From the NCBI GenBank assembly GCA_029776225.1, contig JAKOTR010000053.1, positions 62,001 to 126,000 on the forward strand: a DNA stretch of 64,000 nucleotides, given 5' to 3'. This stretch comes from Acidobacteriota bacterium (GTDB taxonomy: Bacteria > Acidobacteriota > Terriglobia > Bryobacterales > Bryobacteraceae). The position numbers and the translations under genes are program-made. Below the pieces are notes generated by a model. The model saw only the letters and a list, made by a program, of their open reading frames with translations, ran no database searches and was not told the origin of the DNA. Positions 54,259-62,676 of this stretch are shown here, one piece after another; position 1 is the first letter of the stretch; each line of letters opens with the position of its first letter.

Positions 54259-54951
54259 TTACCCCAGCGCGCGCGCTTCGAACGCGGCGGTTTCCGAGCG
54301 CACGGGCTTGCGCGTACCGATCCCCATGCGCGCGCCGCGCAGCAGCAACGAGCACCCCGGTGCGCCGCTCCACGCCGTTGTTTCCTGCTTCATTTCGAGC
54401 ATCAGCGACGCGCAGGACTGCACGGTTGCCTCGCGCTCCAGCACCACGAGCACCGCCGGGGTGTTTTCGATCGCGCGGTGCAGGCGGAACCACGTTGTCA
54501 GCGGGATCCGCCGCACGATGGCCGGCCGCACCTCGCACAGATCCAGCGCGATGAAGCCGAACCCGCCCGCCTGGACCAACAGGTCCGCTGCTTTCAGCGC
54601 GTGTTCGGGATTGCCCCCGCACCGCACCCACAGCAGCCGGGACAAATCGACCCCCGCCGCCGCGGCCGATTCCGGGTCGAACGCATCGTTGGCATCCACC
54701 AGCGCGCAGACCTCGGAGCGTGCCGTGGCCGCGGCGAAAATCGAAAGCAGCAGGCTTGTGCGCCCGGAAGATGCCGGGCCGAAAAGGTCCGTGATGGCGC
54801 CGCGCGGCAGCCCGCCGGTGAGCGCATCGAGTTCCTCGACGCCGCTGGAAACAAACCGGAGCGGAGGGCGCTCGCGGAAGGTGAGCTGAGCGGCGAAATG
54901 AGGGCCGAGGGCGGACTCGATACCTGCTTTGAGGGCGGCCGGGGATTTCAT
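54259..54951 (-). CDS. imuA: ImuA-like RecA-fold protein of the mutasome
   Basis: 230 residues. RecA-like fold with a P-loop ITDLFGPASSGRTSLL, where the usual Lys is Arg (SGRT). It also has LVQAGGFGFIALDLCEVRPA. ImuA inhibits or organises RecA-dependent events in mutasome lesion bypass. First gene of the imuA-imuB-dnaE2 set; AAGGTGAG lies 7 bases before ATG 54951. No clear LexA box is seen in the 115-bp gap shared with udgX. Confidence 0.85.
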   Translation of the reverse strand: MKSPAALKAGIESALGPHFAAQLTFRERPPLRFVSSGVEELDALTGGLPRGAITDLFGPASSGRTSLLLSIFAAATARSEVCALVDANDAFDPESAAAAGVDLSRLLWVRCGGNPEHALKAADLLVQAGGFGFIALDLCEVRPAIVRRIPLTTWFRLHRAIENTPAVLVVLEREATVQSCASLMLEMKQETTAWSGAPGCSLLLRGARMGIGTRKPVRSETAAFEARALG

Positions 54952-55065
54952 AAGGAACTCACCTTTTGCCTTTTGTTCGCCTTGTTGACTCCATTTTGCC
55001 CTGGCGAAACCGGCATGTCAACCCACACACTATGCCCGCTAGACTTATGGACAGAGGGGCAATCC

Positions 55066-55689
55066 ATGGCGGCGGCGCTCATCCCGGAACGGCCCACCTT
55101 GCGCGCGCTGCGCGAGGCGGCGGCGGGCTGCAAGGCCTGCGGCCTGTGGGAGCGGGGCACGCAGACCGTGTTCGGCGACGGCGACGCCCGCGCCCGCGTG
55201 ATGCTTGTCGGCGAACAGCCCGGCAATGAGGAAGACCTCGCCGGCAAGCCGTTCGTCGGTCCTGCCGGACGCCTGCTCGACAAGGCTCTCGAGGAAGCCG
55301 GCATCGACCGCGGGGAAACCTACGTCACCAACGTGGTGAAGCACTTCAAATGGGAGCCCCGGGGGAAGCGCCGCATTCACGCCAAACCGAACGCTCAGGA
55401 GATCGCGGCCTGCCGCCCGTGGCTGGATGCGGAAATCGACCTGGTGAAACCGGAAATCATCGTCTGCCTGGGAGCCACCGCCGCGCAGGCGCTGCTCGGC
55501 AGGCAGTTCCGGCTCACGCAGCACCGCGGCGAATTCGTTCCTTCCACGCTGCCCGCGCGCGTGATCGCCACCTTCCATCCTTCGGCGATTCTGCGCGCGC
55601 CCGATGACGCCGCGCGCCGCGCCGCAATGCACAGCTTCGTCGGCGATCTGAAGGTGGTTGCCGCCGCCATCGGCACGGGTCAATCATGA
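55066..55689 (+). CDS. udgX: UdgX-family uracil-DNA glycosylase
   Basis: 207 residues from ATG 55066, behind GAGGGG; an upstream ATG at 55015 lacks a ribosome site. Motif A is VMLVGEQPGNEEDLAGKPFV and the late motif TFHPSAIL. The insert RGKRRIHAKPN carries the KRRIH hallmark of UdgX, whose His forms a covalent bond with uracil-excised DNA. Cysteines CKACGLWE near the N-terminus and CRPWL later fit the [4Fe-4S] cluster of family 4-like enzymes. It excises uracil and stays bound. Divergent from imuA. Confidence 0.92.
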   Translation: MAAALIPERPTLRALREAAAGCKACGLWERGTQTVFGDGDARARVMLVGEQPGNEEDLAGKPFVGPAGRLLDKALEEAGIDRGETYVTNVVKHFKWEPRGKRRIHAKPNAQEIAACRPWLDAEIDLVKPEIIVCLGATAAQALLGRQFRLTQHRGEFVPSTLPARVIATFHPSAILRAPDDAARRAAMHSFVGDLKVVAAAIGTGQS

Positions 55690-55710
55690 TGAACACGAAG
55701 GAGAGGGGCA

Positions 55711-56733
55711 ATGTCGAACCACTTTACCGGGCTTAGTCTCGGCGCGCCGCTGGGCGATCAACGTCTGGATCTCTGCGATCTGTACGCATTTCAGTCGCCC
55801 ACTGACGCCGGGAGAACCGTGATCATCCTCAATGCGAATCCCAATGCGGACGCGCTCCATCCCGGCGCCATCTATCGCGTCAACATCGACAACGACGGCG
55901 ATTACCTGACCGACATCGCGTTCAGCTATGTGTTCTCAGAGCCACAAAACGGCAGGCAGACCGTGAGCGTTTTCATGGCGAAAGGGGCCGAGTCGCGCTC
56001 GCCGGAAGCCGTCGGGGAAAAAATCATCTCGGATGGCGAAGTCTCGTTCGGCCCCGAGCCCAACATCATGACCGCGGGCAGCATCAAATTTTTCGCCGGC
56101 AGCCGCAGCGACGCGTTCTTTTTCGATTACGACGGAATCAAAAACCTGTTCGACACCAGCGGCAAACGGAATTTTACAGAACCCCGTCTTGGCGGCAAGT
56201 CTCCCTGGACCGGCGTGGACTCGAATGCGGAAGCGAACGTGTTTTCGACGGTGATCGAGCTGCCGGTGAGCGAGCTCAATCCCCGGCCCGAGCTCCACAT
56301 CTGGGGGCGGTGCAGCGTCAGGCGAGGCGGCCGGCTGATTCACGTCGATCGGGCGGGCCATCCGAGCGTCAGCAGCTTCTTTAACACCGACGACACCAAG
56401 GAGGAATACAACGCGAGCGAGCCGGTCAACGACCGCAAGCGATGGCTCGACCAGTTCGTGCACCTGATGGGGCACACGGGCAATTACAGCCGCGAGGAAG
56501 CGATTGCCGCGATCGACAGCGAGCGCCTGCTTCCCGACGTGTTGAGCTTCGATCCGTCGAAGCCCGCGAAGTATCCCAACGGGCGCGTCTTCACCGACGA
56601 CGTGATCAACCACCGCATCGCCTTTCTGACAAAGAACCAGTGCCCACCCACGGGCCTCAAGCCGCACACTGATTTTTTGAGGGAGTTCCCCTACCTCGGC
56701 ACGCCGCACGCGAAAAAGTTGGCGGCTGGATGA
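55711..56733 (+). CDS. DUF4331-domain protein
   Basis: 340 residues with no signal peptide. The N-terminus (LDLCDLYAFQSPTDAGRTVI, then ILNANPNADALHPGAIYRVN) and the middle (NDGDYLTDIAFSYVFSEP, SVRRGGRLIHVDRAGHPSVS) match DUF4331, a family of beta-rich proteins of unknown role that is frequent in soil bacteria. It starts 21 bases after the udgX stop, so it may share its transcript, though no functional link is evident. Confidence 0.85.
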   Translation: MSNHFTGLSLGAPLGDQRLDLCDLYAFQSPTDAGRTVIILNANPNADALHPGAIYRVNIDNDGDYLTDIAFSYVFSEPQNGRQTVSVFMAKGAESRSPEAVGEKIISDGEVSFGPEPNIMTAGSIKFFAGSRSDAFFFDYDGIKNLFDTSGKRNFTEPRLGGKSPWTGVDSNAEANVFSTVIELPVSELNPRPELHIWGRCSVRRGGRLIHVDRAGHPSVSSFFNTDDTKEEYNASEPVNDRKRWLDQFVHLMGHTGNYSREEAIAAIDSERLLPDVLSFDPSKPAKYPNGRVFTDDVINHRIAFLTKNQCPPTGLKPHTDFLREFPYLGTPHAKKLAAG

Positions 56734-56803
56734 TGAGCCGGGGGCAAAACTTTTTGACGCAAGGCTGGGATGCGCCCCTGCGCGCCCGCCCTACAAATGC
56801 CCG

Positions 56804-56997
56804 CTATTCCACCGCCTCGGCCGTGTAGCGGTTTGACGAACTCCAGAGCAGGTAGCCGGCGTAGCGGTCTCCGAGGGCGTCGCGCACGGCCTGGATCTGC
56901 GCCTTGACCATGTCCGAATCGTATTTCGCGCCGAGGCTGAAGTCCTGAAGCCAAGGACGGAGTTTCACCTTGCCGGACAGGTTGAGCGCTTCCAGCC
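56804..56997. repeat. 194-bp direct repeat, copy A
   Basis: 184 of 194 bases are identical to copy B (57520-57713), counted by hand, with no gaps. It reproduces the last about 65 codons and stop of the glycoside-hydrolase-like gene. Homology ends abruptly after TTCCAGCC in both copies. The GIY-YIG nuclease gene lies between them. Confidence 0.9.
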
Positions 56998-57013
56998 AAG
57001 GTGGTTGCTTCAA
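56804..57013 (-). pseudogene. Duplicated C-terminal fragment of the glycoside-hydrolase-like gene
   Basis: An open frame of 69 codons matches the end of the 57520-58800 protein at 62 of its last 65 residues (LEALNLSGKVKLRPWLQDFS onwards) after five unrelated residues (MKQPP). It has no signal peptide, catalytic part or ribosome site, so it is very likely a non-functional remnant of the duplication that flanks the GIY-YIG gene. Confidence 0.85.
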
Positions 57014-57035
57014 TTGTATCTATGCCCTAAGTTAA

Positions 57036-57365
<330 letters not shown>

Positions 57366-57519
57366 ACCACTCCAACAGCCAGCGGAGTTCCACCGGCTGT
57401 CGGTCGCCTCACTGAGGAAGCAAGGCATCGTTACCCGAACGCGGTTATACACGCTAGCTTGGGATACTGGACCCCGGCGCTTCCGGGCTGGCGCCCTGTC
57501 CGCTAACACCTCTCCCAGA
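57366..57519. other. 154-bp spacer between the GIY-YIG gene and repeat copy B
   Basis: No gene. ACAGCC (57375-57380) and GGCTGT (57395-57400) form an inverted repeat, a possible terminator or binding site for the GIY-YIG unit. GGCGC/GCGCC arms lie near 57476-57495. The stretch belongs to the inserted part, because it is not repeated elsewhere in the window. Confidence 0.45.
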
Positions 57520-57713
57520 CTATTCCAGCGCCTCGGCCGTGTAGCGGTTTGACGAACTCCAGAGCAGGTAGCCGGCGTAGCGGTCTCCGAGGGCGTCGCG
57601 CACGGCCTGAATCTGCGCCTTGACCATGGCGGAATCGTATTTCGCGCCGAGGCTGAAGTCCTGGAGCCAGGGGCGGAGTTTCACCTTTCCGTCCAGGTTG
57701 AGCGCTTCCAGCC
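57520..57713. repeat. 194-bp direct repeat, copy B
   Basis: The 3' end of the intact glycoside-hydrolase-like gene; partner of copy A at 56804-56997 (about 95% identity). Ten mismatches are spread along the unit, several falling in third codon positions, so the duplication is recent but not fresh. Confidence 0.9.
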
Positions 57714-58800
57714 TGTCCACCGCGCGCTGCATCGAATAGTTGACCACTTCGTAAGGGTGCTCGGCCGGGTTCGCGAAGCCAAGGAACGTCTTCGCGTAGT
57801 GGGAGGGGTAGACCATCGGGCACACGTAATCGAAGCCGGCGTAGCTGTCCTCGATGATCTGTCCGATGCCGAGGTCGTCCGAATTCACGGTTGCCAGGCC
57901 GAACAGGTCGGCCGAAATGGGAATGCCGGACAGCTTCTTGCGCAGGTCCGCGAAAAAGGCGCGCAGCACCTCGCGCTTGGGCGTCTTGCCGTCCCAGTGG
58001 GGAAAATACATGTCCTTCAGGTCGCCATCGGAAGGAAACCGGACGTAGTCGAAGTTGAGCTCATCGAAACCGTGGCTCGCGGCTTCGGTGGCGATCGCGG
58101 CGATGTAGTCCCAGGCTTCGCGCGCTGCCGGGTCGATCCACGCCAGCCCCTTATGGTCGAGCCAGAGCGTTTCCCGGGTCAACGCGGGCTTCGGCTCGCC
58201 GCCCAGCAGCGATTTGCGGTGAACGGCAAGCTCCGGACGCGCGGCGGCATAGACTGGGTCCTGGAAAACCGTAAGGCGCGCGATGACGTAGATCCCTTCG
58301 CGATGCAGGCGGTCGACGAGCCCGTCGATGTCGCGAATCACCGGGCGCGGGGCGCCGCATCGCTTCGCCTCGGGGATATCGGCGCGATAGGCGATGCGGC
58401 CGGAATAATCCTTGATGTCGATTACCACCGTGTTCAGGCCGGTGGTGTTGCGCAGTTTCAGCAGGTAATCGATGCGGCTGCCGAGGCTCGCCGACCACAT
58501 CGTGAAGTACACGCCTTTGACAATCTCAGGCGGGTTCGGAAGCCGGGTGGGACGGACCGCCGGACGCACGGGCGGCGTGGGCTTCGGGGGCTCGGGCTCG
58601 GCAGCGGGCGCCGGTTCCGGCTGAGCTGCCTGTTTCGGCGGAGCCTCCGGTTTCGTATCTGCCTGCTCCGAAACGGAAGAAGGAGGGCGAATGGTCTCCT
58701 GCGGGACCGGCCCGGTCTGTTTTGGGTTCTGCCGCCAAAAAATCACCGCGGCGGCCAAAACGAGGGCAGCGGCGATTACGTACCGCTTGCGAAACACCAC
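57520..58800 (-). CDS. Putative glycoside hydrolase (DUF4015/COG1306 family)
   Basis: 426 residues. A signal anchor (VIAAALVLAAAVIF) is followed by a Pro/Glu-rich linker (to about 80) and a TIM-barrel-like domain (from about 95): VKGVYFTMWSASLGSRIDYL, TVVIDIKDYSGRIAYRADIP, ELNFDYVRFPSDGDLKDMYF and DYVCPMVYPSHYAKTFLGFA. These blocks match DUF4015 (PF13200), predicted to be sugar-cleaving but not biochemically proven. Its 3' end has been duplicated downstream around a GIY-YIG gene; this copy is intact. The gene diverges from the CRTAC1-like gene. Confidence 0.85.
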   Translation of the reverse strand: MVFRKRYVIAAALVLAAAVIFWRQNPKQTGPVPQETIRPPSSVSEQADTKPEAPPKQAAQPEPAPAAEPEPPKPTPPVRPAVRPTRLPNPPEIVKGVYFTMWSASLGSRIDYLLKLRNTTGLNTVVIDIKDYSGRIAYRADIPEAKRCGAPRPVIRDIDGLVDRLHREGIYVIARLTVFQDPVYAAARPELAVHRKSLLGGEPKPALTRETLWLDHKGLAWIDPAAREAWDYIAAIATEAASHGFDELNFDYVRFPSDGDLKDMYFPHWDGKTPKREVLRAFFADLRKKLSGIPISADLFGLATVNSDDLGIGQIIEDSYAGFDYVCPMVYPSHYAKTFLGFANPAEHPYEVVNYSMQRAVDRLEALNLDGKVKLRPWLQDFSLGAKYDSAMVKAQIQAVRDALGDRYAGYLLWSSSNRYTAEALE

Positions 58801-58845
58801 ATTTTCAGCTTACTCGGTCGAACCGGCCCGTTGTGGGCAGGTACA

Positions 58846-60540
58846 ATGGACGGCATGTTTCTCCGGCGCGGCTCCGTGTGGCTGCTGGCAGCGGCCGGCA
58901 TTGCGGTCTGGGGCGGCGCGCACGCTCCGGAGAACACGCCGCCCGACCCCGTGCGCCTCACCGACATCGCCGCGCGCGCGGGCGTCCGGTTCGTCCTGAA
59001 CAATTCCGCCACGCCCCAAAAGCACCAGATCGAGACGATGGTGTCCGGGGTGGCCGTTTTCGACTACAACAACGACAAAAGGCCCGACATCTACTTCGTA
59101 AACGGGGCGCTCCAGCCGAAGCTCGAAAAAGTGAGCCCGGCCTATTACAACCGGCTTTACCGGAATAACGGCGACGGCACGTTTACCGACACCACCGACG
59201 AGGCCGGCGTCAGAGGAGAAGGCTTCGCCACGGGGGTCGCCACCGCCGATTACGATAACGACGGCTTCACCGATATCTTCATCGCCGGCGTGAACCGGAA
59301 CATTCTTTACCGCAACCGCGGCGACGGGACGTTCGAGGACGTCACCGTCAAAGCCGGTCTCCACATCGCGGGGCCGAAAAGGCCCTGGTCAATTTCCGCC
59401 GGATGGTTCGATTACGACAACGACGGCCATCTCGACCTGCTGGTGGTCAACTACGTCACCTGGATTCCGGAAAAGGAGCCGTTCTGCGGCGATCTGGCGA
59501 GGAACGTGCGCACCTACTGCCATCCGAAATACTACGAGGGCCTGCCGAACATTCTGTATCACAACAACGGCGACGGCACGTTTACGGACGTCTCGGAAAG
59601 TTCGGGCATCGCCAGCCACATCGGCAAGGGGATGGCAGTCACCTTCGCCGACTACGACAACGACGGTCTGCTCGACGTTTTCGTGACCAACGACACGACA
59701 CCGAATTTTCTGTTCCACAACGAAGGCGGCGGGCGGTTCCGGGAGGTCGGGCTCCGGGCCGGAGTCGCCTTCAACGAGGACGGGCGGGCGTTGAGCTCCA
59801 TGGGCGCCGACTTTCGCGACGTGGACAACGACGGGCAGGAGGACATCTTTGTCTCCGCGCTGGCCAACGAAACGTTTCCGCTGTTCCGCGCGCTGAGAGG
59901 CGGCCTGTTCGCGGACGTCACTTACCCGAGCGGCCTGGGGCGCCTGACGCTGCCCTACAGCGGGTGGAGCCTGGGCATTTTCGATCTGAACAACGACGGC
60001 TTTAAGGACCTGTTCGTTGCCTGCGGCGACGTGAACGACAACACGGAACTGCTATCCAGCCGCACGTCCCGGCAACGGAACATGGTGCTGGTGAACCGCG
60101 GAGTGGGAGCGGCGTTCGTTCACGACGAGCAGGCCTGCCCGCGGGAGGTTTCGATGCACCGTGGCGCGGCATTCGGAGACTTCGACGGGGACGGGCGCGT
60201 GGATATCGCCGTTTCCCGAATCGGCGAGCCGGCCGTGATCTACCGCAACGTTTCGCCGGCGCCGAATCACTGGCTGGCGCTGCGGCTGACCGGGCGCAAG
60301 AGCAACCGCGACGCGATCGGGGCGCGCATTCACCTGGTGAGCGCCTCCGGCCGCGAGCAGTGGAACCACGTCACCACGTCGACGGGCTACGCGTGCTCCA
60401 GCGACAAGACGGTGTTTTTCGGCCTGGGGAAAGACGCCTCCGCGCGGCGCATCGAGATCGTGTGGCCGAGCGGCACGCGCCAGGTCCTGGAGAACGTCGC
60501 CGCGGACCGCTACCTGGACATCGAGGAGCCTTCGTCCTAG
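58846..60540 (+). CDS. CRTAC1-like FG-GAP repeat protein with ASPIC/UnbV domain, exported
   Basis: 564 residues (ATG 58846; ATG 58855 also possible). A signal peptide (LLAAAGIAVWGGAHA) is followed by seven calcium-type FG-GAP blades, for example ADYDNDGFTDIFIAG, FDYDNDGHLDLLVVN and GDFDGDGRVDIAVSR, forming a beta-propeller. The C-terminus is an ASPIC/UnbV domain (DAIGARIHLVSASGREQW, then IEIVWPSG). Such proteins are abundant in acidobacteria and planctomycetes and are thought to bind surfaces or polysaccharides; the exact role is unknown. Overlaps the convergent ACT-domain gene by 4 bases. Confidence 0.92.
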   Translation: MDGMFLRRGSVWLLAAAGIAVWGGAHAPENTPPDPVRLTDIAARAGVRFVLNNSATPQKHQIETMVSGVAVFDYNNDKRPDIYFVNGALQPKLEKVSPAYYNRLYRNNGDGTFTDTTDEAGVRGEGFATGVATADYDNDGFTDIFIAGVNRNILYRNRGDGTFEDVTVKAGLHIAGPKRPWSISAGWFDYDNDGHLDLLVVNYVTWIPEKEPFCGDLARNVRTYCHPKYYEGLPNILYHNNGDGTFTDVSESSGIASHIGKGMAVTFADYDNDGLLDVFVTNDTTPNFLFHNEGGGRFREVGLRAGVAFNEDGRALSSMGADFRDVDNDGQEDIFVSALANETFPLFRALRGGLFADVTYPSGLGRLTLPYSGWSLGIFDLNNDGFKDLFVACGDVNDNTELLSSRTSRQRNMVLVNRGVGAAFVHDEQACPREVSMHRGAAFGDFDGDGRVDIAVSRIGEPAVIYRNVSPAPNHWLALRLTGRKSNRDAIGARIHLVSASGREQWNHVTTSTGYACSSDKTVFFGLGKDASARRIEIVWPSGTRQVLENVAADRYLDIEEPSS

Positions 60541-61208
60541 AAGATTTTCCGGCTAAGCCGGCTGACGGTGAACTTGGCGGTTTCGGCGACCGCCATGACG
60601 GCCATGACGCCGGCCTGCAGAGGATCGGTCACCACCAGGTCGGCTGCCTGGGGCACGCTGCCGGCCATGTTCAAACTGATTACCAGCAGGCCCTCGGCCC
60701 GGACCTCGCGGACCGCGTTTGCGATGTCCCCTCCCATGAGCGCGCCGGCCAGCACCAGCGCGCGGGCGCGCGGCAGACGAGCCGCCGCGCGCACCGCGTC
60801 TGCGAGTGTCTGTTCTCCCACCAGCGGAATCGTGTCCACCGAGATGTGCTCGCCGCGAATGTTGTGGCGGTCGGCTTCGGAGATCGCACCGACAGCCACC
60901 TGCCCCACCTGCGCGCCGCCGCCGATGATGATGATCCGCTTACCGTAGATTTTCTGGAAGGTCTGGACCTGCGTGGCCTGCCGCACGATTTCCAGCCCCC
61001 GAATCTCTTCCAGCAGCGGCTCCGCTTGCCCGGGCAGATCGATTTCAAAGTAGATCCGCGATTCCGGCGCGCGGTTCTCCAGAATTTCGATTAGCGTGAT
61101 GTCGCCGTTGTGCCGCGCGATCACGCCGGTAAGCTGGTGCAACACGCCGGGACCGGCCGCGGCGCGCACCAGCAGACCGATTTTCGAATTTCTTTCAGGC
61201 TCGCTCAT
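60537..61208 (-). CDS. ACT-domain protein with DUF5612-like C-terminal domain
   Basis: 223 residues. The N-terminal ACT fold (about 8-80) starts KIGLLVRAAAGPGVLHQLTG, as in amino-acid-sensing regulators. The C-terminal half has a Rossmann-like core (RIIIIGGGAQVGQVAVGAIS and ALVLAGALMGGDIANAVREV) resembling DUF5612 proteins known mainly from methanogens. No catalytic site is obvious; it may sense an amino acid. It overlaps the KdsC-like gene by 14 bases, so the two are coupled. Confidence 0.75.
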   Translation of the reverse strand: MSEPERNSKIGLLVRAAAGPGVLHQLTGVIARHNGDITLIEILENRAPESRIYFEIDLPGQAEPLLEEIRGLEIVRQATQVQTFQKIYGKRIIIIGGGAQVGQVAVGAISEADRHNIRGEHISVDTIPLVGEQTLADAVRAAARLPRARALVLAGALMGGDIANAVREVRAEGLLVISLNMAGSVPQAADLVVTDPLQAGVMAVMAVAETAKFTVSRLSRKIF

Positions 61209-61746
61209 CGACTTCGTACTTCCGGAGGAGATCCTCCCAGTGCCCCTGCGACTTCAACAGAAGCTCGCAGACCTCCCGGATGGCGCCCCGGCCGCCCTCG
61301 GCGGCAGTCACAAGGTGGGCACAGCGCTTCACCTCGGGCCGGGCGTTGGCGGGCGCGATGGCGAGGCCCACCCGGCGCATGATCACGACGTCCGTGAGGT
61401 CGTCGCCGACATAGGCCACCTGCCCAGGCGTGAAGCCGGACTTAGCCAGGATCTCCTCATAGAGCGGAATCTTCTCGATATACCCCTGGCAGATGTAAGT
61501 GACATGACATTGCCGGCACCGCTCCTCGGTTGCCGGGGAGACACGGCCGCTGATGATGCCGGTCTGGATCCCCTTCCAGTGCAGCCACTGGAGGGCGATG
61601 CCGTCCTGGGTATCAAACCCCTTCGTCTCCACCATTTCACCCCGCGGGCCGGGGACATTATACAGTTTGCCGTCGGTCAGGACTCCATCCACGTCCATCA
61701 GGAGGAGCCTGACACAGGCAGCGCGTTCGTGTACAGTTTTGGACAT
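61195..61746 (-). CDS. KdsC-like HAD phosphatase
   Basis: 183 residues, without a large cap, in the form of KDO-8-phosphate phosphatase. Motif I is LLLMDVDGVLTDGKLY. Motif II Ser is in GIISGRVSPATEERC. Motif III Lys is in YEEILAKSGFTPGQ. Motif IV is VAYVGDDLTDVVIMRRVG. KdsC makes KDO for lipopolysaccharide. The adjacent genes are not LPS genes, so a different sugar-acid phosphate or amino-sugar phosphate is possible. Overlaps the ACT-domain gene at its 3' end. Confidence 0.85.
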   Translation of the reverse strand: MSKTVHERAACVRLLLMDVDGVLTDGKLYNVPGPRGEMVETKGFDTQDGIALQWLHWKGIQTGIISGRVSPATEERCRQCHVTYICQGYIEKIPLYEEILAKSGFTPGQVAYVGDDLTDVVIMRRVGLAIAPANARPEVKRCAHLVTAAEGGRGAIREVCELLLKSQGHWEDLLRKYEVDERA

Positions 61747-61780
61747 TTCGTGTTGCGGCGGGGGCCGGATCTCTCCGGCC

Positions 61781-62668
61781 CTACTTCTTCCAAGGCGGCT
61801 GCTCGGGCAGCAGTTTGTCGAACTCCGCGATCAGGTTCGCTTCGTACTCGTCCGTGTATTGGCCGTTGCGGAATTTCTCGGCTGCCTCGCAGAAGAACAG
61901 CTCCCAGGACTTCTCTTCGAAGCCGGGATTGATGGGGAAGAAACGCGCGTTGTTGCCGCGCGCGGCTTTCATGTCGCCCGGCGCGTCGCCGATCATGAGG
62001 ATGCGGCTGCTGTCATACCGGCCGCTGGAAGCCAGCGCGATGTGCTCCTTCTTGCTGCCGAGTTCCTGTCCGGCGATGACGGTGGCGTACTTCGCGATGT
62101 CGTGCTCCTGCCATTCGCGAATCAGCGCCTCGCCGGGGGTCGCCGAGCAAACCAGGATGTCGGCCCACTCGGAGATTTTTTCGAGGCTCTCGCGCACGAA
62201 CGGGAAGGGCGGCACGTCGTGCACGATGTCGGCGATCGTCGCGTTCACCGCCTCGCTCCACTTCAGCGCCTGGGTGAGAACGGGGTCGCCCGTCTTCTGC
62301 ACCTCGGCCTTCAGCGTGGGGTTGCCCAGCTTGGTCTCGCGCGCGATCCAGTCGCGGATCGGCTGCGCCACCGGGATGTTCACGTGGCGGCGCTGCACGT
62401 CCGGCCATTCCTTCAACAGGTCGAAGACCATGATGAGAGCGGGGAACCGGTTGATGCCGCGCCACTTGGAATAGAGGTTGACGAACTCCGCCGCCGCGCG
62501 CGCGTACTTGGATACCGGCTGAAGATCCCAGTACTTGATGATGTTCGGGATAAAGCACTCTTTGTGCTTGATTTCCATCGTGTCGAACGCGCAGCCGTCG
62601 GAATCGATGGCCACAAGGAAATCGTGCTTCTTTTGAAAATTCTTCAAAGGGGCTTGGGGATCAGACAT
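61781..62668 (-). CDS. HAD-family hydrolase, large cap type
   Basis: 295 residues. Motif I is LVAIDSDGCAFDTMEIKHKE (nucleophile Asp, with Cys after DG). Motif II is in ILVCSATPGEAL. Motif IV is MIGDAPGDMKAARGN. A long helical insert with WRGINRFPAL is unusual. It starts 8 bases after the pfp stop and is therefore in the same operon, so a sugar-phosphate substrate is plausible. No specific family assignment is possible. Confidence 0.82.
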   Translation of the reverse strand: MSDPQAPLKNFQKKHDFLVAIDSDGCAFDTMEIKHKECFIPNIIKYWDLQPVSKYARAAAEFVNLYSKWRGINRFPALIMVFDLLKEWPDVQRRHVNIPVAQPIRDWIARETKLGNPTLKAEVQKTGDPVLTQALKWSEAVNATIADIVHDVPPFPFVRESLEKISEWADILVCSATPGEALIREWQEHDIAKYATVIAGQELGSKKEHIALASSGRYDSSRILMIGDAPGDMKAARGNNARFFPINPGFEEKSWELFFCEAAEKFRNGQYTDEYEANLIAEFDKLLPEQPPWKK

Positions 62669-62676
62669 GAATGCTC

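Noticed and set aside
54952-55065. LexA/SOS box between imuA and udgX
   Set aside because: GTTC-type half-sites are present (for example TTGTTCGCC) but neither the GTTC-N7-GTTC nor the CGAAC-N4-GTTC spacing is met.
53332-55689. 785-codon plus-strand frame
   Set aside because: Only the last 207 codons are real (udgX). The upstream part is antisense to imuB and imuA.
57420-57519. tRNA-like stretch near the GIY-YIG gene
   Set aside because: It has a few stem-like pairs and a GGAGAGGTG start on the minus strand, but no cloverleaf, anticodon arm or T loop can be drawn.
57757-58845. N-terminal extension of the CRTAC1-like frame
   Set aside because: It is antisense to the glycoside-hydrolase-like gene. 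The signal peptide appears right after ATG 58846, which fixes the true start.
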